Of a stretch of 64,000 nt of DNA, positions 53,129 through 62,500 are shown one piece after another (position 1 is the stretch's first letter; each line of letters begins with the position of its first letter). Location: assembly GCF_000214035.2 (NCBI RefSeq), contig NZ_AFHG01000043.1, positions 1-64,000 of the forward strand. The letters run 5' to 3'. Origin of the DNA: Methyloversatilis universalis FAM5. Its GTDB lineage: Bacteria; Pseudomonadota; Gammaproteobacteria; Burkholderiales; Rhodocyclaceae. The position numbers were made by a program, and so were the translations under genes. Under the pieces are notes generated by a model. It made no database searches. It had not been told where the DNA came from and saw only the letters and a program-made list of their open reading frames with translations.

Positions 53129-54451
53129 TCAGCCGCGCTCGATCAGCGCGATCGATTCGACGTGCGAGGTCTGCGGGAACATGTTGGCGATGCCGGCACC
53201 GCGCACGCGATAGCCCTTCTCGTGCATCAGCACCGACAGGTCGCGCGCCAGTGTGGCCGGATTGCAGGACACATACACGATGCGCTTCGGCGCCGCTTCG
53301 TCGGCCGCGTGTGGCAGCGCCTTGCACAGCTCAACTGCGCCCTCGCGCGGCGGGTCGATCAGCATCTTGTCGAAGCGGCCGAGCTTCGCGAGCGACGCTT
53401 CATCGGTGTCGAACAGATTGGCGACCGCGAAGCTGCAGCGCGCGCCCAGGCCGTTGGCATCGGCGTTGCGCGCCGCTCGTTTCACCAGCGCGTCCGCGCC
53501 TTCGATGCCGACCACATCGGCGCCGAAAGTGGCGATCGGCAGCGAGAAATTGCCCAGGCCGCAGAACATGTCAGCGATGCGCTCGCCCGGCTGCGGGTCC
53601 AGCAGCGACATCGCGCGCCGCAGCAGCGAGCGGTTGATGCCGTGATTCACCTGGGTGAATTCGGTCGGCGCGAACGCCAGCTTCACGCCGAAATCCGGCA
53701 ACGAGTAGGCCAGTTCGGGCATCGGGATTGGCCAGAACGGCACCGCGGTATCCGGGCCACCCGGCTGCACGTAAAGGTATAGCCGGTGCTTCTCGCCGAA
53801 GGCGCGCAGCGCAGCCTCGTCCTCGGCCGTCATCCGGTCGAGGATGCGGAACACCAGCACCGTCATCTGCTCTTCGCGCTCACCGCCGATGGCGATCTCG
53901 ATCTGCGGCAGACGGTCGCGCAGCGAAAAGCCGCTGATCAGCTCGCGCAGCGGCAGGAACAGCGCCGACACGTGCGGCGGCAGCACCTCGCAGGAACTCA
54001 TGTCGGCCACGTAGCTGGACTTCTTCTCCCGGAAACCGACCAGCACGCCGCCCTTGCGCGCGACGTAGCGCACCGACAGCCGCGCCCGGTAGCGATAGCC
54101 CCAGCCGGGACCGACCAGCGGCGCGAACACGGTTTCCGGCTTCACCCGGCCGACATGCCACAGCGCGTCTTCCAGCACGCGCTGCTTGACCGAAGCCTGC
54201 GCGGCGACATCCAGGTGCTGCATGCTGCAGCCGCCGCAGTAGCCGAAATACCTGCAGCGCGGCGTCACCCGCTGCGGGCTGGCGCGCACGATGCGGCTGA
54301 TCTGCGCCAGTTCGTAGGACGACTTCTTGCGGTAGGGCGAAAAATCGACGGTTTCGCCCGGCAGAGCGCCATCGACGAAAATGACCTTGCCTTCGTGATG
54401 GGTGACGCCGCGACCTTCGTGGTCCAGCGATTCGATACGGGCGACCGGCAT
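53129..54451 (-). CDS. rlmD: 23S rRNA (uracil-1939-C5)-methyltransferase RlmD
   Basis: 440 residues. The N-terminal TRAM domain (VARIESLDHEGRGVTHHEGKVIFVDGALPGE) is followed by the iron-sulfur cysteines (CRYFGYCGGCSMQH, about 66-79). The SAM-binding motif DMFCGLGNFSLPIA is at about 290, and the catalytic Cys lies in VYVSCNPATLARDL (about 395). This is the complete RumA/RlmD arrangement; the enzyme makes m5U1939 in 23S rRNA. It stands alone, divergent from the next gene. Confidence 0.95.
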   Translation of the reverse strand: MPVARIESLDHEGRGVTHHEGKVIFVDGALPGETVDFSPYRKKSSYELAQISRIVRASPQRVTPRCRYFGYCGGCSMQHLDVAAQASVKQRVLEDALWHVGRVKPETVFAPLVGPGWGYRYRARLSVRYVARKGGVLVGFREKKSSYVADMSSCEVLPPHVSALFLPLRELISGFSLRDRLPQIEIAIGGEREEQMTVLVFRILDRMTAEDEAALRAFGEKHRLYLYVQPGGPDTAVPFWPIPMPELAYSLPDFGVKLAFAPTEFTQVNHGINRSLLRRAMSLLDPQPGERIADMFCGLGNFSLPIATFGADVVGIEGADALVKRAARNADANGLGARCSFAVANLFDTDEASLAKLGRFDKMLIDPPREGAVELCKALPHAADEAAPKRIVYVSCNPATLARDLSVLMHEKGYRVRGAGIANMFPQTSHVESIALIERG

Positions 54452-54568
54452 GGGCTGTCCTGCAGAAAGCGAAAGGGCGCGATTTTACCTGCAGCCGTGG
54501 CGCACTTGTCCGCTGAAGCGCAGCCGGCCCTGCCCCGCCGCTGCCGGCTTCGCGGATAATCGCTGTCC

Positions 54569-55702
54569 ATGGACAAGACACTGCTCGGCGGGCTCACGGC
54601 CCGCACCTTCCTGCGCGACTACTGGCAGAAGAAACCACTGCTGATACGCGGCGCGATTCCAGGCTTCAACGGCCTGCTGCCGCGCGAGGACCTGCTCAAT
54701 CTGGCGCGCGACGAAGACGTCGAATCGCGTTTCATCGAACACGACAGCCACAACTGGAGGATGGAGCGCGGCCCGCTGCCGGCTTCGCTGATCCGTCGCC
54801 CGAAAACCCGGCCGTGGACGGTGCTGGTGCAGGGTCTGAACATGCTGCTGCCGGAGGCGGACGCGCTGATGCGCCGCTTCAGCTTCATCCCCTACGCGCG
54901 GCTGGACGACGTGATGGTGAGCTACGCCACCGACGGCGGCGGCGTCGGGCCGCACTTCGATTCCTATGACGTGTTCCTGCTGCAGGGCACCGGGCGCCGC
55001 CGCTGGCAGATCAGCGAACAGAGCGATCTCACGCTGGTCGAGGACGCACCGCTGCGCATCCTGAAGAATTTCGTGCCGGAACAGGAATGGGTGCTGGAGC
55101 CGGGCGACATGCTCTACCTGCCGCCCAAGTGCGCGCACAACGGCATCGCCGAGGGCGAATGCACCACCTACTCGATCGGCTTCCGCACGCCGTCGATGCA
55201 GGAACTGGCCACCGGCTTTCTCGACCATCTGCGCGAACAGGTGTGCCTGGCCGGCATGTATGCCGACCCGGATCTGACGCTGCAGGCCGACCCTGCCCTG
55301 CTGCCGGCGGCGATGATCGACAAGGTGGAGGCGGTGCTCAAGGGCGTCACCTGGACGCGCAAGGATGTCGAGGCCTTTCTCGGCAGCTATCTGAGCGAAC
55401 CCAAGCCGCATGTGTTCTTCGACGCGCCGGACGACGCGCTGACGCCGAAGCGTTTCGCCGCCGCGGTGACGAAGAAGGGCGTGCGCGTCGATGGCCGCAC
55501 GCTGCTGTTGCGCAGTGGCCGGCAGTTCTGGGTGAATGGCGAACCGGTCGAGCTTCCGGCTGGCAGCCATGACGCGCTGAAGGCGCTCGCCAGCGCGCGC
55601 CGGCTGGACCGCGTGCCGGACGAGGCGGCGCTGATCGAACTGCTGTACGACTGGTACGACGCCGGCTTCATTCACGTAGGTGCGCAGGACACCGCCGCTT
55701 GA
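54569..55702 (+). CDS. roxA: RoxA-like ribosomal oxygenase (JmjC/cupin)
   Basis: 377 residues, the family length. Fe(II)/2-oxoglutarate-dependent hydroxylase acting on an arginine of ribosomal protein L16 in E. coli. The cupin core shows VGPHFDSYDVFLLQGTGRRRWQ, with H-x-D as iron ligands (about 131-133), and a third histidine in LPPKCAHNGIAEG (about 190). The N-terminus FLRDYWQKKPLLIRGAIP and the C-terminal winged-helix part fit YcfD/RoxA. A short downstream gene overlaps its stop. Confidence 0.92.
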   Translation: MDKTLLGGLTARTFLRDYWQKKPLLIRGAIPGFNGLLPREDLLNLARDEDVESRFIEHDSHNWRMERGPLPASLIRRPKTRPWTVLVQGLNMLLPEADALMRRFSFIPYARLDDVMVSYATDGGGVGPHFDSYDVFLLQGTGRRRWQISEQSDLTLVEDAPLRILKNFVPEQEWVLEPGDMLYLPPKCAHNGIAEGECTTYSIGFRTPSMQELATGFLDHLREQVCLAGMYADPDLTLQADPALLPAAMIDKVEAVLKGVTWTRKDVEAFLGSYLSEPKPHVFFDAPDDALTPKRFAAAVTKKGVRVDGRTLLLRSGRQFWVNGEPVELPAGSHDALKALASARRLDRVPDEAALIELLYDWYDAGFIHVGAQDTAA

Positions 55703-56187
55703 GCGACCAGGCCACAGCGCAGCGCTTCGACGACCGGGCCGGCTATCAGGCTGCGATCAGCGGCCTGCTGACCGGCATCGACCGCAGCCTGTACATTTTC
55801 GACACCGACCTGACCGGCACCGGTCTGGACGGCCGCGCCGCGGTCGAGCGGCTCACCACCACGCTGGCAGCGTCGCCGCGCGCCGAGATGCGCATCGTGC
55901 TGCACGATGGAGGTCCGCTGCAGGCGCGCATGCCACGGCTGTGGGCACTGTGCGCCGCACAATCCCATCGCGTGCAGATCCGCCAGACGCCGCGCTCGCT
56001 GCGCCACCTGACCGAACTGTTCATGCTGAACGGATCGTCCGCCCTGGTCATCCGCACCCACAGCAACCACTGGCGCGGAAAGGCGGTGAGCGGCGACGGG
56101 GTGCTGTGCGCCGGCTACCGCGGCCGTTTCGACGACATCTGGGAGGCCTGCTCATGTTGCATCAGCACAACAAAACTGGGGCTGTAA
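55699..56187 (+). CDS. Hypothetical protein, phospholipase D-like fold without the full catalytic motif (162 aa)
   Basis: Starts at TTG 55699, overlapping the roxA stop by 4 nt, so it is coupled. IDRSLYIFDTDLTGTGLDGRAAVERL and EMRIVLHDGGPLQARMPRL resemble half of a PLD-type fold, but no complete H-x-K-x4-D motif is visible. Homologues are usually annotated as conserved proteins next to roxA in betaproteobacteria. It is probably a single-domain remnant-like or regulatory protein; the function is unknown. Confidence 0.75.
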   Translation: MSDQATAQRFDDRAGYQAAISGLLTGIDRSLYIFDTDLTGTGLDGRAAVERLTTTLAASPRAEMRIVLHDGGPLQARMPRLWALCAAQSHRVQIRQTPRSLRHLTELFMLNGSSALVIRTHSNHWRGKAVSGDGVLCAGYRGRFDDIWEACSCCISTTKLGL

Positions 56188-56315
56188 AACCTTGTTTCGA
56201 GACGTGCAACTTGATACGCATCGCTCGTGCTACTATTTTGGGCTGATCGAGGTCGCTAGCTCGATCGGGTGATTTACCGAATTCACGTTGATTGCCAACA
56301 GCCAAGGAAACCAAA

Positions 56316-56561
56316 ATGCAAAAGTCCCTCCTCCTCGCCGCCGTCCTCGCCGCTGCCCTGGCCGCTTGCTCGAAGCCGCAAGAAGCCCCGGCCCCGGCCG
56401 CTGAACCGGCTCCGGCCGCTGCTCCGGCTCCGGCCCCGGCTGCTGAACCGGCACCGGCTCCGGCTGCTGCCCCGGCTGACGCTGCTGCTCCGGCTGCTGC
56501 CCCGGCTGACGCTGCTGCTCCGGCCGCTCCGGCTGCTGCCCCGGCCGAAGAGAAGAAGTAA
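56316..56561 (+). CDS. Small Ala/Pro-rich lipoprotein (81 aa)
   Basis: Starts at ATG 56316 with AAGGA 7 nt upstream. MQKSLLLAAVLAAALAAC is a lipoprotein signal with lipobox LAAC. The mature part is almost only Ala, Pro and Glu (PAPAAEPAPAAAP type), with a 30-bp DNA unit repeated in tandem near 56477-56536, and ends in EEKK. It is probably a disordered envelope-attached spacer protein. A perfect terminator follows 20 nt later. Confidence 0.8.
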   Translation: MQKSLLLAAVLAAALAACSKPQEAPAPAAEPAPAAAPAPAPAAEPAPAPAAAPADAAAPAAAPADAAAPAAPAAAPAEEKK

Positions 56562-56580
56562 TTCTTCTGCCTCGTGCATG

Positions 56581-56608
56581 AAAAAAGCCGGCGCAAGCCG
56601 GCTTTTTT
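56581..56608. terminator. Terminator after the lipoprotein gene
   Basis: AAAAAAGCCGGC / GCCGGCTTTTTT with a GCAA loop: a perfect 12-bp stem ending in a T-run on the plus strand, bidirectional in form. Confidence 0.92.
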
Positions 56609-56974
56609 CATTGGTGCTTCAGATCCTGCAGTCCGCTCATCGAAGCATCGATATCGCTTGCGGTGTAGCCGAAGCCAGTCCATGCCCAGCGAAGACCACG
56701 CAGCACCGCATATCGGGTATCCATCCGCCTCTTGGCCGGACTCCCGACAGGGAATGAGCCACCCTCTCCGAGAAGGCCCCGTCGCGGCGAAGCGCCGCTC
56801 CCACGTATCCTGTTCAGTGCTTCAGCTGTCTGCGCAATGACGATGCGGTCGGCCTTGACGTCCGGACCTTCGAGCACAGGCCGCACTGACCCGCCGTTCG
56901 AACCGCCGAACTGACACCCCCTACATTACGCTCCGCCACGGCACCGCCTGCGTCGCAGCGATGCGCGTTACGGA
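56609..56974. other. Intergenic region with one REP-like unit
   Basis: 366 bases between the lipoprotein terminator and the ccmI stop. It contains the single REP-like unit at 56781-56805 (GCGGCGAAGCGCCGCTCCC), similar to the arms at 52965-53051. Short open frames here are not convincing genes. Confidence 0.65.
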
Positions 56975-57820
56975 TCAGGGCTTTTTCGCCGATTCCAGGT
57001 CCTGCAGGCTTTCCCGTATCGGCGCGATCAGCGGGGAATCCGCCGGCAGCAGCTTGAGCAGACGGTCCCAGTGCAGGCGCGCACCCGCGGCGTCGCCACG
57101 CTGCATCGCCGCGCTGCCGGCCAGCGCCAGCGCCTTCACGTTGTCCGGATCGATTTCCAGCGCCTTCTTCAGCAGCCGCTCCGGCTCGCCCGCGAGCTGA
57201 CGGCCCTGCTTCATCGCCACCGCGTCGGCGTAATCGGTCCAGGCCTGCGCGTCGCGATCGACGATCTTGACCAGACTGGCGTAAGCATCGGCCGCCTCTT
57301 CAAAACGTCCCATCGCGAAGTAGGAGCGCGCCAGCATCTGCCAGCCTTCGGCGTTGCCGGGATCGGCCTTCATGCGCTCGGCCAGGCGCGCCACCATGTT
57401 CTGTATCTGTTCCGGCGTCACTTCGCCCTGCTCGGCCTGGGGTTCGCTCCGCCGCGGTGCCTCGACGGCCTGCGGGTGACCCAGAGCCAGGTAGACCGGC
57501 AGCGCGATCACCGGCACTGCCGCGGCGGCGACGAAAGCCAGCCAGCGGCCGGACGAGCGGCCGCGAACTACGGCCGCAGCACCCGCCTCGTCAAGCACGC
57601 GCCGCTCGATTTCGGCGCAGGAAATGCGGTACTGGGTGTCATCGATCAGGCCGGCGGCCAGATCGCGGTCCAGTTCGGCCAGTGCGTCACGGTGGATGGC
57701 CAGCGTGAGGGCGCGCTGCGCGTCGCCGCCGTCGGCGCCGCGCGCACGCAGCAGCGGCAGCACGACGAAAGCCAGCGCGAGCAGCAGCATGGCTGCCGCG
57801 CCGATCATGAAGGTGTTCAA
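56975..57820 (-). CDS. ccmI: Cytochrome c maturation protein CcmI
   Basis: 281 residues. Two N-terminal TM helices (residues 5-25, and about 95-115 SGRWLAFVAAAAVPVIALPVYLAL) flank a leucine-zipper-like cytoplasmic segment (HRDALAELDRDLAAGLIDD). A periplasmic TPR domain follows (NAEGWQMLARSYFAMGRFEEAADAYASLV). CcmI presents apocytochrome c to the haem ligase. It is the last of the ccm genes and its start overlaps the ccmH stop (ATGA). Confidence 0.92.
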   Translation of the reverse strand: MNTFMIGAAAMLLLALAFVVLPLLRARGADGGDAQRALTLAIHRDALAELDRDLAAGLIDDTQYRISCAEIERRVLDEAGAAAVVRGRSSGRWLAFVAAAAVPVIALPVYLALGHPQAVEAPRRSEPQAEQGEVTPEQIQNMVARLAERMKADPGNAEGWQMLARSYFAMGRFEEAADAYASLVKIVDRDAQAWTDYADAVAMKQGRQLAGEPERLLKKALEIDPDNVKALALAGSAAMQRGDAAGARLHWDRLLKLLPADSPLIAPIRESLQDLESAKKP

Positions 57821-58305
57821 ACCTGCTTCTCCTCGCCGTTCAGCAGCGCGCGTGCGCGTGCGTGTTCATCGGCGCTCAGTGTGTTGGCCGCTGCCGCACG
57901 TGCGGCGCGGGTGCGCAGCCGGCGCAGCAGCGCGAACGCCACCGCCCCCAGCAGCACGAAAGGGCCGGCCCACAGCAGCACGGTGGTGGCTTTCAGCGGC
58001 GGGCGGTACAGCACGAAATCGCCGTAGCGCTCGACCATATAGGTCTTGATTTCGTCGTCGGTGCGACCGGCGGCGATCTGTTCGCGCAGCTGCTTCTTCA
58101 GGTCGAGCGCGAGGTCGGCGTGCGAATCGGCGATGTTCTGGTTCTGGCAGACCAGGCAGCGCAGTTCCTCGCCCAGCTTCTGGACGCGCGCTTCCAGCGC
58201 CGGATCCGACGCGACCGGCGCCGCGTCTTCCGCGTGCAGCGCGCCCCAGGGCAGCAGCAGCGCGACAAGTGCCGGCATCAGCAGACGGTGCAGCGGGCGG
58301 CTCAC
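57817..58305 (-). CDS. ccmH: Cytochrome c maturation protein CcmH
   Basis: 162 residues from GTG 58305, overlapping the ccmG stop (GTGA); the frame stays open upstream but only as ccmG antiframe. Signal peptide, then the redox motif LRCLVCQNQNIADS (LRCxxCQNQ, about residues 48-61), which keeps apocytochrome c haem-binding cysteines reduced. One TM helix (LLWAGPFVLLGAVAFALL) and a short tail follow. Length fits the single-domain CcmH, with CcmI separate. Confidence 0.93.
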   Translation of the reverse strand: MSRPLHRLLMPALVALLLPWGALHAEDAAPVASDPALEARVQKLGEELRCLVCQNQNIADSHADLALDLKKQLREQIAAGRTDDEIKTYMVERYGDFVLYRPPLKATTVLLWAGPFVLLGAVAFALLRRLRTRAARAAAANTLSADEHARARALLNGEEKQV

Positions 58306-58832
58306 GTCGCGGCCTCGAGCTGCTTCACGCGCGGCAGGATGTCGTCGCGCAGCTTTTCCGGGGTCAGCGGGCCGGTGTGCTTGTAGCGGATGACGCCGGC
58401 CTTGTCGACGATGAAGGTTTCCGGCGTGCCATAGACGCCGAAGTCGATGGCCACCCGGCCATCGCGGTCGTGTGCCGACAGCAGGTACGGGTCGCCGTGC
58501 TGGGCCAGCCACTTCAGGCCGGCGTCCCGCTCGTCCTTGTAGTGCAGGCCGATCATCGGCACCACGCCCGACTTGCCCAGCTCGACCAGCAGCGGATGCT
58601 CCTGGCGACAGGACACGCACCAGGAGGCCCACACATTCACCAGCCACACCTTGCCCTTCATGTCGGCCGGCGAAAAGGTCTTGCCCGGGTCTGCCAGCTG
58701 CGGCGCGGAGAAGGCCGGTACCGGCTTGCCGATCAGCGGGCTGGGTACCTCGCGCGGGTTCAGGTAGAGGCCGGCAAAGAGAAAGCCTGCGAGCACCACG
58801 AAGATGCCCAGCGGCCAGAGAAAGCGATTCAC
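58302..58832 (-). CDS. ccmG: Thiol:disulfide interchange protein CcmG/DsbE
   Basis: 176 residues: an N-terminal membrane anchor (FLWPLGIFVVLAGFLFAGLYL) and a periplasmic thioredoxin fold with VNVWASWCVSCRQEHPLL (active site CVSC, about residues 71-74) and the family motif GVYGTPETFIVDKAG with cis-proline. It reduces CcmH or apocytochrome c. It lies between ccmF and ccmH, 43 nt downstream of ccmF. Confidence 0.95.
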   Translation of the reverse strand: MNRFLWPLGIFVVLAGFLFAGLYLNPREVPSPLIGKPVPAFSAPQLADPGKTFSPADMKGKVWLVNVWASWCVSCRQEHPLLVELGKSGVVPMIGLHYKDERDAGLKWLAQHGDPYLLSAHDRDGRVAIDFGVYGTPETFIVDKAGVIRYKHTGPLTPEKLRDDILPRVKQLEAAT

Positions 58833-58875
58833 GGCGGAAGTCTCCGTTCGATGTGTCGTGCGCGCCTGACCGGGG

Positions 58876-60885
58876 TCAGGCGTGCTGTTGCTGTGCAGGC
58901 GGCAGCGACGCGGCAGAGGCGCCCTCGGCCTTCTTCGCGTCGCGCTGCGCGAGCTTGCGATAGCGCCGGTCTGCCGCTGCCATGACGCCGCCGACGGCCA
59001 TGATGAGCGCGCCGAACCAGATCCAGTTCACGAAGGGCTTGTAGAAGATGCGCACGATCCAGGCTTCGCCATCCGGCAGCGGTTCGCCCATGGACACGTA
59101 CACGTCACGGGTGAAGCCGGAGTCGATGGCCGCTTCGGTCATCGGCATCTGCGACACGCGGTACATGCGCTTTTCCGGCTGCATGATGGCCACCGGGCGG
59201 CCATCGCGGGTCACCTCGATGCGGCCACGCGCGGCGTCGTAGTTCGGGCCGTCGTGCGGCACCGCGCCGTGGAACTTGAAGGTGTAGCCGGCGAGCTCGG
59301 CGGTCTGGCCAGGGGACATCTTCATGTCGGCGTTCTGCTGGAACGCGCTCACCATCGTGATGCCGACCACCGTAACCGCGACACCGAGGTGAGCCAGCCA
59401 CATGCCCCAAAAGCCACCGGGCAGCGCGCGCACGCGCTCCACCCAGCTGCCCTCGCCGTTGCGCACGCGCACCCGCTCGACGAAAAGCTGCAGGCTGGTG
59501 GCGACGATCCACACCGTGGCAAATGCACCCAGACCCAGCATGGGCTTGAAGTCGCCGCCCAGCAGCACCGCGAGCACGGTGGCGGCCACGCTGACTGCGA
59601 ACGCCCAGCGCAGGCGTACGGTCAGGCCGGGCGCGTCGTCCTTCTTCCAGCGCACGAAGGGGCCGATCGCCATCAGGAAGAGCACCGGCGTCATCAGCGG
59701 CACGAACACCGCATTGAAGTAAGGCACGCCGACCGAAATCTTGCCCATGCCGAGCGCGTCCAGGAACAGCGGATACAGCGTGCCAAGCAGCACCGCCGAG
59801 GTGGCCACCGCCAGCAGCACGTTGTTCGCCAGCAGCGAGGTTTCGCGCGACAGCAGCGCGAAGCCACCGCCCAGACCGACCGACGGCGCGCGCAGCGCGA
59901 ACAGCAGCAGCGAACCGCCGATCACGAACACCAGCAACGCGAGGATGAACACGCCGCGCTCCGGGTCGGTCGCGAAGGCATGCACCGAGGTCAGCACGCC
60001 GGAGCGGACCAGGAAGGTGCCGAGAAGCGACAGCGAAAAGGCGGCGATGGCGAGCAGCACGGTCCAGCTCTTGAAGGCGCCGCGCTTTTCGGTCACCGCC
60101 AGCGAGTGGATGAGCGCGGTACCGACCAGCCAGGGCATGAAGGAGGCGTTCTCGACCGGATCCCAGAACCACCAGCCGCCCCAGCCCAGTTCGTAGTAGG
60201 CCCAGTAGCTGCCGAGCGCGATGCCCAGGGTCAGGAACACCCAGGCCGCGGTGGTCCACGGACGCGACCAGCGCGCCCACGCCGCATCGAGCCGGCCGCC
60301 GATCAGCGCCGCCAGCGCGAAGGCGAAGGCGACCGAGAAACCGACGTAGCCCATGTACAGCATTGGCGGATGGAAAATCATGCCCGGATCCTGCAGCAGC
60401 GGATTCAGGTCGCGGCCATCGACCGCGGCCGGCAGCAGGCGGTCGAAGGGGTTGGAACTGGCCAGCATGAAGGCGAGGAAGCCGACCGATATCCAGCCCA
60501 GCACCGCCAGCACGCGCGCCACCATTTCGTCCGGCAGCCGGCGCGAGAACACGCTCACCGCCAGCGACCACACCGACAGCATGAACACCCACAGCAGCAG
60601 CGAACCTTCGTGGCTGCCCCAGGCGGCCGCGACGCGATACTCGAGCGGCAGCGTGGAATTGGAGTTGGTGGCGACGTTCAGCACAGAGAAGTCGTTCAGC
60701 ACGAAGGACTGGATCTGGCAGAAGAAGGCGAACGCCACGAACACGAACACGCCCTGGGTGAGCGGCCGCGCACTCGCCATCAACCGCGCGTCAGCGCGCT
60801 GCGCACCGACCAGCGGAATCAGCCCCAGCAATACCGACAGCGCCAGCGCGATGGCCAGCGAAAAATTGCCCAACTCGGGAAACAT
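58876..60885 (-). CDS. ccmF: Cytochrome c haem lyase subunit CcmF
   Basis: 669-residue multi-pass membrane protein. The tryptophan-rich haem-handling signature WGGWWFWDPVENASFMPWL lies at about residues 235-253, preceded by histidines in loops (GSHEGSLLLWV). About 15 TM helices are visible and a large periplasmic domain lies near the C-terminus. CcmF with CcmH takes haem from CcmE and attaches it to apocytochrome c. Length fits the family (about 650). Confidence 0.96.
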   Translation of the reverse strand: MFPELGNFSLAIALALSVLLGLIPLVGAQRADARLMASARPLTQGVFVFVAFAFFCQIQSFVLNDFSVLNVATNSNSTLPLEYRVAAAWGSHEGSLLLWVFMLSVWSLAVSVFSRRLPDEMVARVLAVLGWISVGFLAFMLASSNPFDRLLPAAVDGRDLNPLLQDPGMIFHPPMLYMGYVGFSVAFAFALAALIGGRLDAAWARWSRPWTTAAWVFLTLGIALGSYWAYYELGWGGWWFWDPVENASFMPWLVGTALIHSLAVTEKRGAFKSWTVLLAIAAFSLSLLGTFLVRSGVLTSVHAFATDPERGVFILALLVFVIGGSLLLFALRAPSVGLGGGFALLSRETSLLANNVLLAVATSAVLLGTLYPLFLDALGMGKISVGVPYFNAVFVPLMTPVLFLMAIGPFVRWKKDDAPGLTVRLRWAFAVSVAATVLAVLLGGDFKPMLGLGAFATVWIVATSLQLFVERVRVRNGEGSWVERVRALPGGFWGMWLAHLGVAVTVVGITMVSAFQQNADMKMSPGQTAELAGYTFKFHGAVPHDGPNYDAARGRIEVTRDGRPVAIMQPEKRMYRVSQMPMTEAAIDSGFTRDVYVSMGEPLPDGEAWIVRIFYKPFVNWIWFGALIMAVGGVMAAADRRYRKLAQRDAKKAEGASAASLPPAQQQHA

Positions 60886-60948
60886 GGTGGTTCCTGCCCC
60901 TGAAACGTCACACGCCGGCGAACACCGCCGGCGCGTCCGGTCTGGCCC

Positions 60949-61395
60949 TTACTGGACGACCGTGGATTGCGCCTTCTTCGCCTGTTCCAGCGCGTGCGCC
61001 GCTTCCGGCGGCATGTAGTTCTCGTCGTGCTTGGCCAGCACTTCGCTTGCGGTGAACAGCCCGGATTCGTCAAGCTTGCCCTGGGCCACCACCCCCTTGC
61101 CTTCCTTGAACAGGTCCGGCAGCGCGCCCTTGTAGGCCACGGTGAGGGTATGGGCGGTGTCGGTCACGACGAATTTCACCGAGGTGCCGTCCTCGCCGCG
61201 CTGCAGGCTGCCTTCCTGCACCATGCCGCCGATGCGGAAGGTGCGGCCCTGCGGCGCTTCCTTCGCCGCAACCTGGGTCGGGCTGTAGAAGAACACCATG
61301 TTGTCATTGAAGGTGTTCAGCACCAGCGCGACTGCGCCGACCAGCAGCGCGACACCGGCACCGATCAGCGCCATGCGTTTCTGGCGCGGCTTCAT
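60949..61395 (-). CDS. ccmE: Haem chaperone CcmE
   Basis: 148 residues: an N-terminal TM anchor ([19 protein letters not shown]) and a beta-barrel OB fold ([36 protein letters not shown]). The haem-binding histidine is in [12 protein letters not shown] (about residue 124), the canonical H-x3-Y motif. Its start overlaps the ccmD stop (ATGA). Confidence 0.96.
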   Translation of the reverse strand: MKPRQKRMALIGAGVALLVGAVALVLNTFNDNMVFFYSPTQVAAKEAPQGRTFRIGGMVQEGSLQRGEDGTSVKFVVTDTAHTLTVAYKGALPDLFKEGKGVVAQGKLDESGLFTASEVLAKHDENYMPPEAAHALEQAKKAQSTVVQ

Positions 61396-61589
61396 GCGCG
61401 GCCCCGCTTCTCAGATTCGATGCGGTCCAGCGCGACGTCGCGCTTCACCTGCGCGCGTGCCCGCTTCATGCGGCGCGACAGCGCGATCAGTTCGAAGGCG
61501 ATGACCGCGGCGGTCACGCCGTAGGACGTCCAGACGAAAAAGCCGTATCCGCCCATGGCCCAGAAGTGGCTGGCGCTTTCCCAGTTCAT
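61392..61589 (-). CDS. ccmD: Haem exporter protein CcmD
   Basis: 65 residues from ATG 61589, which overlaps the ccmC stop. One TM helix ([24 protein letters not shown]) with the family's MGGYGFFVW start, and a basic cytoplasmic tail (RRMKRARAQ). It stabilises the CcmABC release complex for holo-CcmE. Confidence 0.92.
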   Translation of the reverse strand: MNWESASHFWAMGGYGFFVWTSYGVTAAVIAFELIALSRRMKRARAQVKRDVALDRIESEKRGRA

Positions 61590-62374
61590 GCCTTGCTGTC
61601 TCCGTTGCTGACAAGCTTGCGCACCCAGTCGGTGCTGCGCTCGCGTTCGATCATGATGGCGCGCACCCGCACGAGCGCGGCGCCTATCGTGTAGGCCCAG
61701 GCCGCCAGCGCCATCACCAGCATGCCGGTCAGCATGGTGGTGGCCATGGTCGGCGCAGCCGTCAGGCTTACAGACGCGCCCTGATGCAAGGTGTTCCACC
61801 ACTTCACCGAAAAATAGATGATGGGCACGTTCACCGCGCCGACGATGGCGATCAGCGCACCGGCGCGATCGGCCCGGCGCGGGTCGTCGATGGCGGCCTG
61901 GAGCGCCATGTAGCCGCAGTACAGGAAGAACAGGATCAGTTCCGAGGTCAGCCGCGCGTCCCACACCCAGTAGGTGCCCCAGGTCGGCTTGCCCCACAGC
62001 GCGCCGGTCCACAGCGCGACGAAGGCCCAGATGGCACCGGTCGGCGCGAGCGCGGTGGCCATCATGAAACTCAGCCGGGTGTTGAACACCAGACCGACCG
62101 CACACCAGAACGCCATCGCCAGATAGACCACCATGGACATCCACGCGGCCGGCACGTGGATGAAGATGATGCGGTAGCTGTCGCCCTGGGTGGCGTCGGT
62201 CGGCGCGACGAAGAAACCGATGTAGAGGCCGGCCAGCGTCAGCAGCGCGGCAGCGATCCAGCACGGCCACAGCAGCTTGCCGGCGAGCGGAAAGAAGGTC
62301 TGCGGACTGGCGTAGTAGAAGAGGCTGAAGCCGGACGACGGTGCGCGGGCAGCGGAAGACTGTGTTTCGGACAT
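61586..62374 (-). CDS. ccmC: Haem transporter subunit CcmC
   Basis: 262 residues from ATG 62374 (MSETQSS); an upstream in-frame start at 62422 lacks similarity. Six TM helices and the WWD-type motif WGTYWVWDARLTSELILFFLY (about residues 120-140) with flanking histidines (IHVPAAWMSM). It loads haem onto CcmE. Overlaps ccmD by 4 nt. Confidence 0.95.
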   Translation of the reverse strand: MSETQSSAARAPSSGFSLFYYASPQTFFPLAGKLLWPCWIAAALLTLAGLYIGFFVAPTDATQGDSYRIIFIHVPAAWMSMVVYLAMAFWCAVGLVFNTRLSFMMATALAPTGAIWAFVALWTGALWGKPTWGTYWVWDARLTSELILFFLYCGYMALQAAIDDPRRADRAGALIAIVGAVNVPIIYFSVKWWNTLHQGASVSLTAAPTMATTMLTGMLVMALAAWAYTIGAALVRVRAIMIERERSTDWVRKLVSNGDSKA

Positions 62375-62500
62375 CAACGAAGCGGGATCACCCGGTCTCG
62401 ATTTGGTGAGGACGGCAGGCACTCAACGTGCGAGCCCGCATGCCGGCAGACGCCCGCCGGCAAAAACTGCAAGTTTAACCGAGCGCTGCGCGCCGCCCTA

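Noticed and set aside
58306-58647. N-terminal extension of CcmH
   Set aside because: It is a shifted frame of ccmG; the GTG at 58305 overlaps the ccmG stop and starts a normal signal peptide.
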